Shown: positions 60,567 to 64,000 of the stretch, one piece after another
How positions within the stretch are numbered: the first letter of the stretch is position 1
Layout: each line of letters starts with the position of its first letter
From: Aquilaria yunnanensis
Taxonomy: Eukaryota > Streptophyta > Magnoliopsida > Malvales > Thymelaeaceae
NCBI GenBank assembly: GCA_039654915.1
Contig: CM077599.1
Coordinates: 19,842,501 to 19,906,500 of the forward strand
Direction of reading: 5' to 3'
Length of the DNA stretch: 64,000 nucleotides
The notes under the pieces: model-generated
Database searches by the model: none
What the model saw: the letters and a program-made list of their open reading frames with translations, nothing else
Told to the model about the DNA's origin: nothing
Program-made: the position numbers and the translations under genes

Positions 60567-61115
60567 CTATGAGTCGAGGACTTGCTTCCCATCCAGTTTT
60601 CTTACAAGCTGGCAGACAGGGTCGTTTACAGTCACATTCCCAAGACTGTAACGGTCTCGTTCTTTATGGTAAGTCCTCCACAATTTGACAATTTGACCTT
60701 GCACTTTTCCACAAGAATGCGTTTCAAGAGTCTCTCGGATATCTTCCAGAGATTCCTTACGCAGGCCATTCTTAATGAATTTTCTTTTATCTTCACGATT
60801 TGTGGAGATGTATCCTAAAGAGCGACATTTAGTATTACAATTCCATCGCCCACATTTATAACACACGCCTAATCTCTTTGCTCTTCGCCTTTTGGCATAA
60901 CGGCTTTTACCTAAACCGGGCATGCGAGGCATAAATGCATCTGGAACTTCACCCGCCAAACGGACCTTAGCTTCAATTATCCACTGCACATTATCGGGAA
61001 TGCCTTTGCGTGTAAAAACTCTGATTCTTTCACATCTAGCAAGGTAGATCTTTTTAAGGACTTTTATTGGAATGGAAGGAAAGTATTTTCGCAGTGCAGA
61101 AAGAGTAGAATCCAT
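60567..61115 (-). CDS. Cys-knuckle basic protein, paralog 2 of 3 (viral NABP-like)
   Basis: 182 codons from the ATG at 61115, same length and layout as its neighbours: MDSTLSALRKYFPS, basic patch SRYAKRRRAKRLG (71-83), knuckle C85-C88-C93-C97, C-terminus QLVRKLDGKQVLDS. Roughly two thirds of residues match the paralog at 61403-61951 by eye, yet all three frames are open, which hints at selection to keep the protein. TATA motif ATTTATAG at about 61236-61243, 120 bases upstream. Confidence 0.8.
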   Translation of the reverse strand: MDSTLSALRKYFPSIPIKVLKKIYLARCERIRVFTRKGIPDNVQWIIEAKVRLAGEVPDAFMPRMPGLGKSRYAKRRRAKRLGVCYKCGRWNCNTKCRSLGYISTNREDKRKFIKNGLRKESLEDIRETLETHSCGKVQGQIVKLWRTYHKERDRYSLGNVTVNDPVCQLVRKLDGKQVLDS

Positions 61116-61402
61116 TGATGAGAGAAGAATTTGAGAGAAGAGGGAAATGAATCAGTTATTGTAGGAGACTGGAATAACCGAATTTAGAAGTCACGGGGTA
61201 TCTTATCCGCTGCTTAATCAGAAGGAAGAACACGCATTTATAGTGATGAAAAGGGATAACGTGTCAATTAGACTTAGGGGAGCAAATACATTATTAAAAG
61301 AAAAATGGAAAATTTTAAATATGATAAATTGTATGTACAGTGATTGTGACTGTGGCTCACATCTTCCACTGGTTTTACGTCCAGTAACGGCATTAACGGC
61401 TT

Positions 61403-61951
61403 CTATGAGTCGAGGGTTTGCTTGTCATCCAGTTTTCTTACAAGCTGGCAAACAGGGTCGTTTACAGTCAGATTCTCGGGACTGTATCGTTCTCGTTCTT
61501 CATGAAAAATGCTCCATAAACCAAGAAGTTCACGTTGCACGGATCCACAAGAACGCGTCTCAAGAGTCAATTGGATATCATCCAACGAGTCCTTACTCAG
61601 GCCATTCTTAATGAATCGTATTTTATCTTCTCGATTATCAGAGATCATTCCTAAAGAACGACATTTAGTATTACAAGTCCACCGTCCATATTTGTGGCAG
61701 ACTCGTAACCTTTTCGCTCTTCGCTTTTTGGCATAAGAGCTTCTGCCTATACCAGGCATGTGAGACACAAATGCCTCTGGGATTTTACCTGCTAGAAGAA
61801 CCTTAGCTTCGATTAACCACCGCACATCTTCAGGGATTCCTTTGTGCATCAGAACTCTTAATTGTTCACAGCGAACTTGGTAGATCTTTTTGAGAATGTT
61901 CATTGGGAGAGAAGGAAAATATTTTCGTAAGACAGAAAGAGTAGGATCCAT
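61403..61951 (-). CDS. Cys-knuckle basic protein, paralog 3 of 3, one Cys lost
   Basis: 182 codons from the ATG at 61951. Same layout as the other two but the knuckle reads CHKYGRWTCNTKC, so the second ligand position (88) is Tyr rather than Cys. Zinc binding may be weakened or lost while the rest of the protein is preserved. Upstream, the block AGTCACGGAGTACCGTATCC (62026-62045) matches AGTCACGGGGTATCTTATCC ahead of paralog 2, but no clear TATA motif was seen. Confidence 0.78.
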   Translation of the reverse strand: MDPTLSVLRKYFPSLPMNILKKIYQVRCEQLRVLMHKGIPEDVRWLIEAKVLLAGKIPEAFVSHMPGIGRSSYAKKRRAKRLRVCHKYGRWTCNTKCRSLGMISDNREDKIRFIKNGLSKDSLDDIQLTLETRSCGSVQRELLGLWSIFHEERERYSPENLTVNDPVCQLVRKLDDKQTLDS

Positions 61952-62080
61952 TTTCTAGAGGGAAGTAAAAGAAAGAAGAGAGGAAAGAATCAGTTATTAT
62001 GGGCAACTGAGAGAACCGACTTGAGAGTCACGGAGTACCGTATCCGCCGTTTAACCGAAAAAGTGGATCCTACTTTATTT
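61952..62080 (-). promoter_or_regulatory. Duplicated leader/upstream block of paralog 3
   Basis: GAATCAGTTATTRT...GGCAACTGAGAGAACCGACTTGAGAGTCACGG parallels 61150-61200 upstream of paralog 2, marking the edge of the duplicated module. Confidence 0.5.
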
Positions 62081-62084
62081 TGGT

Positions 62085-62480
62085 ATCATAGATATTTCTT
62101 ATCTTTGATATCTCGTAAGGCATGACATTGATCCAGTCCTTGACTATTGAATCCATTGTCCGCTTTTGACAAATTTTCAACGACAATATTTCTTGATGTC
62201 TGCCTTATCTTTGACCACAGCTATCTCTTATCTTAGATGCTGCTAAGCTGGCATCAATCTTGTCCTTCCAGGTGTAGCCACGATTATTGAATCAATTGCC
62301 AGGCTTTTGACAATATTGTCTACTTTATCCTTTTTGATATCTGCCTTATCCTTGGCTATAGCTATATCTTATCTTGGATACTACTAGCTGGCGTCAATCC
62401 TATCCTTCCAGGTGTAGCCTCGATTATTGAATCGGTAGCCAAGCTTTTGACAATATTGTCTACCTTATCCTTGAATTCCT
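62085..62480. repeat. 140-bp tandem repeats (about 2.5 copies)
   Basis: CTGCCTTATC.TTG, CTATCTCTTATCTTAGATGC, TGTCCTTCCAGGTGTAGCC and GCTTTTGACAATATTGTC recur at a 140-base period (for example CCTTCCAGGTGTAGCC near 62264 and 62404). Confidence 0.75.
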
Positions 62481-62481
62481 G

Positions 62482-62500
62482 ATGCGGGTTGGTCCCGCAT
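62482..62500. repeat. Perfect short hairpin
   Basis: ATGCGGG, 5-base loop TTGGT, CCCGCAT. Just past the end of the 140-bp repeats. Confidence 0.8.
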
Positions 62501-63250
62501 ATTAGCTGTGTATCCAGTGATAGATTGGTAAGAGCTGATGTTATTGAGATCTCGGCTTATACTGCTGTAGCTGTGCCGTGGATGTGCTTCCCATTTGATT
62601 CCTGTTCTGTATGCTATGTATGCATGATATGAAATGCATGAATGCAGAGCATGTGTAACTAATGGCTTTTTTTGTATGGATCTAGTTTTTTATGTCTTTG
62701 TTTTACTGGATCCTCTTTGTGATGGCTTCTTGGACTATCATTGAATCTCTTTATGCTTTCCAGCTTTTGTTCGCTGCCTCAAAAGCCCAACTCTTTTCAA
62801 AATCCCCTTTCCTTGACTTGTTCTTGAATTTTGGCCTCAATTTCTTTAAAGTTGGCTCGCCTCATAATTTATATCTCTTTCGGGTACTCATCCATTGTCA
62901 TGGATTTGATACCATCAAAGGCTTTACTTTGAATGTCTGCTTTGCCCATTTTCTTGTGACCGTGCCGACACTTACTTATCCCCATGTTATAATCTGAATG
63001 ATTGCTCTTCCTTGAACTCATGTTTTGATCCATAAGACTTGCCCCCTTGTCTATTGAGCTTCTTTGTTGGCAATCCCCTTCTTATGCTTCGTAGAGACTA
63101 CTTTGTCCCCCTGAATATGGTATTTATGTGGATAAAAGGTATCATCTCGCCTTTGATTTAACAGAAGGTCGAGCATTTCTAGACCTTTGTGATGGCACTT
63201 GATCGTAAATTTCTCTTACAAGAACCACATCTAATTAAAGAAAGACTCAA
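62501..63250. other. Interior of the large element, no gene supported
   Basis: A plus frame at 62692-62997 is hydrophobic and has no recognised domain. No minus-strand gag or pol motifs were found. Confidence 0.4.
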
Positions 63251-63251
63251 G

Positions 63252-63461
63252 CTATCTCCTCACTTTTAAGTCTACATACATTAATGAATAATGGTTTGGC
63301 CTTAAAGAAAAACATTCATCAATTTGCAAAGCTTGACAAAGTAATTTACGGTCTTTGTTTTTAATTAAAATATCCTGCCATTCTTCTCTTTCCAACTCGA
63401 AGACATAAACTGTGCAAGGCAATAAGGTAGAAACATGATTCACAAGGATAGCCTTTTAGCT
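63252..63461 (-). CDS. Hypothetical small ORF or terminal exon
   Basis: The frame is open from an upstream stop near 63462 to a TAG at 63252, without an ATG until late: VNHVSTLLPCTVYVFELERE..., ending MYVDLKVRR. Composition is protein-like. A CTACAG just upstream could be a splice acceptor. Its upstream edge lies inside a repeated block. No family recognised. Confidence 0.3.
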
Positions 63462-63780
63462 GTATGAGGATGATATCGAAAGGTAACTGTTAGGTGTGAA
63501 GAAAATTAAGTTTGAATGTTTTTTTTTTGTTTTTTGTTGCAGTCTTTTAGCTGAATGAGAATGATATTAAGAGGTAAATATTAGGTCTGAGTAAAGTTAA
63601 GTTTGAGTGGTGTGAAAGAAGGGTCTTTTAATACTACTCGTGAGCAGTATTAAATAAGGTAGAAACATGGTTCGCAATGATAGCCTTTTAACTGAATGAG
63701 GATGTTCGGTTTGAGAAAAGTTAAATTTAAGTGGTGTGGAAAAAGGGTCTTTTAATACTACTCATGAGCAAATTTGATTA
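63420..63780. repeat. Tandem repeats, about 110-240 bp spacing
   Basis: AATAAGGTAGAAACATGRTTC...GATAGCCTTTTA at 63421 and 63655, CTTTTARCTGAATGAGRATG at three places, and GAAAGAAGGGTCTTTTAATACTAC / GAAAAAGGGTCTTTTAATACTACTC at 63615 and 63738. Diverged direct repeats, non-coding. Confidence 0.65.
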
Positions 63781-64000
63781 TGGTGAAAAACTCAATAGTG
63801 ATGACCTCAAACTTGCCACTCTTTCCAGAAAATTAAACCTCATCTGTTGCCCCCCAACTATCGTGGTCTTTATGTATGCTTGGCTTGAAAGTTGCTTTTG
63901 TCTTCTAGACCGCCTTTGCAGGTTTTCAGTCTAGAATCCATAGCTCACTTTTTTTCTTTTTTTTTTCTTTTGCTCTAGTTTGAGCCCTTTTTCCTTTTTT

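Noticed and set aside
62692..62997. 101-codon hydrophobic plus frame
   Set aside because: Antisense to the element, T-rich composition, no domain or conserved start context.

Overview
The window is nuclear DNA of a flowering plant, most likely a eudicot. It has GT-AG introns, AT-rich intergenic DNA, plant gene families (SCPL, HHP/PAQR, LOG, RING-H2) and many plant-type transposons. Species cannot be named from the sequence. Nothing bacterial, no CRISPR array and no rRNA or tRNA gene was recognised. Gene density is low, and most of the window is transposons of different ages, several of them nested.

Layout. 1-1589 (-): 5' half of a serine carboxypeptidase-like gene running off the left edge. 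2.5-8.6 kb: Stowaway MITE, degenerate tandem repeats split by a Mutator-type insertion, an inverted-repeat element and a 1.2-kb TIR element. 9085-14145 (-): complete but pol-less Ty1/copia element with two LTRs and a 5-bp target duplication. 17.1-18.7 kb (+): acidic RING-H2 protein gene whose 3' end runs into transposon-like DNA. 19-37.8 kb: transposon-rich DNA with a SINE-like fragment, a 978-bp MULE nested in another TIR element, an orphan promoter with a possible first exon, a lone LTR, fold-back MITEs, a hAT element with 8-bp duplication and a second MULE. 38508-41943 (+): complete four-exon heptahelical PAQR/HHP gene. 42.3-46.9 kb (+): decayed L1 LINE interrupted by a 675-bp Mutator-type insertion. 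47.4-52.3 kb: third MULE of the same family, another TIR element, a roughly 600-bp tandem duplication and old MITE pieces.

52375 to the right edge is the most unusual part. It looks like the 3' portion of a very large LTR element on the minus strand. A 2.8-kb LTR (TG...CA) abuts a polypurine tract and then a 2.7-kb array of hairpin-forming repeats. Beyond the array are an intact intronless LOG (cytokinin-activating) gene and three intact tandem paralogous ORFs of 182 codons. The paralogs carry a basic patch and a CX2CX4CX3C knuckle like those of cysteine-rich nucleic-acid-binding proteins of carla-type plant viruses. LOG and the paralogs share related upstream sequence, including a TATA motif at LOG and two of the three paralogs, so they look like one co-regulated cassette in the sense orientation of the LTR. 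The other LTR and any gag/pol lie outside the window, so element identity and autonomy remain inference.
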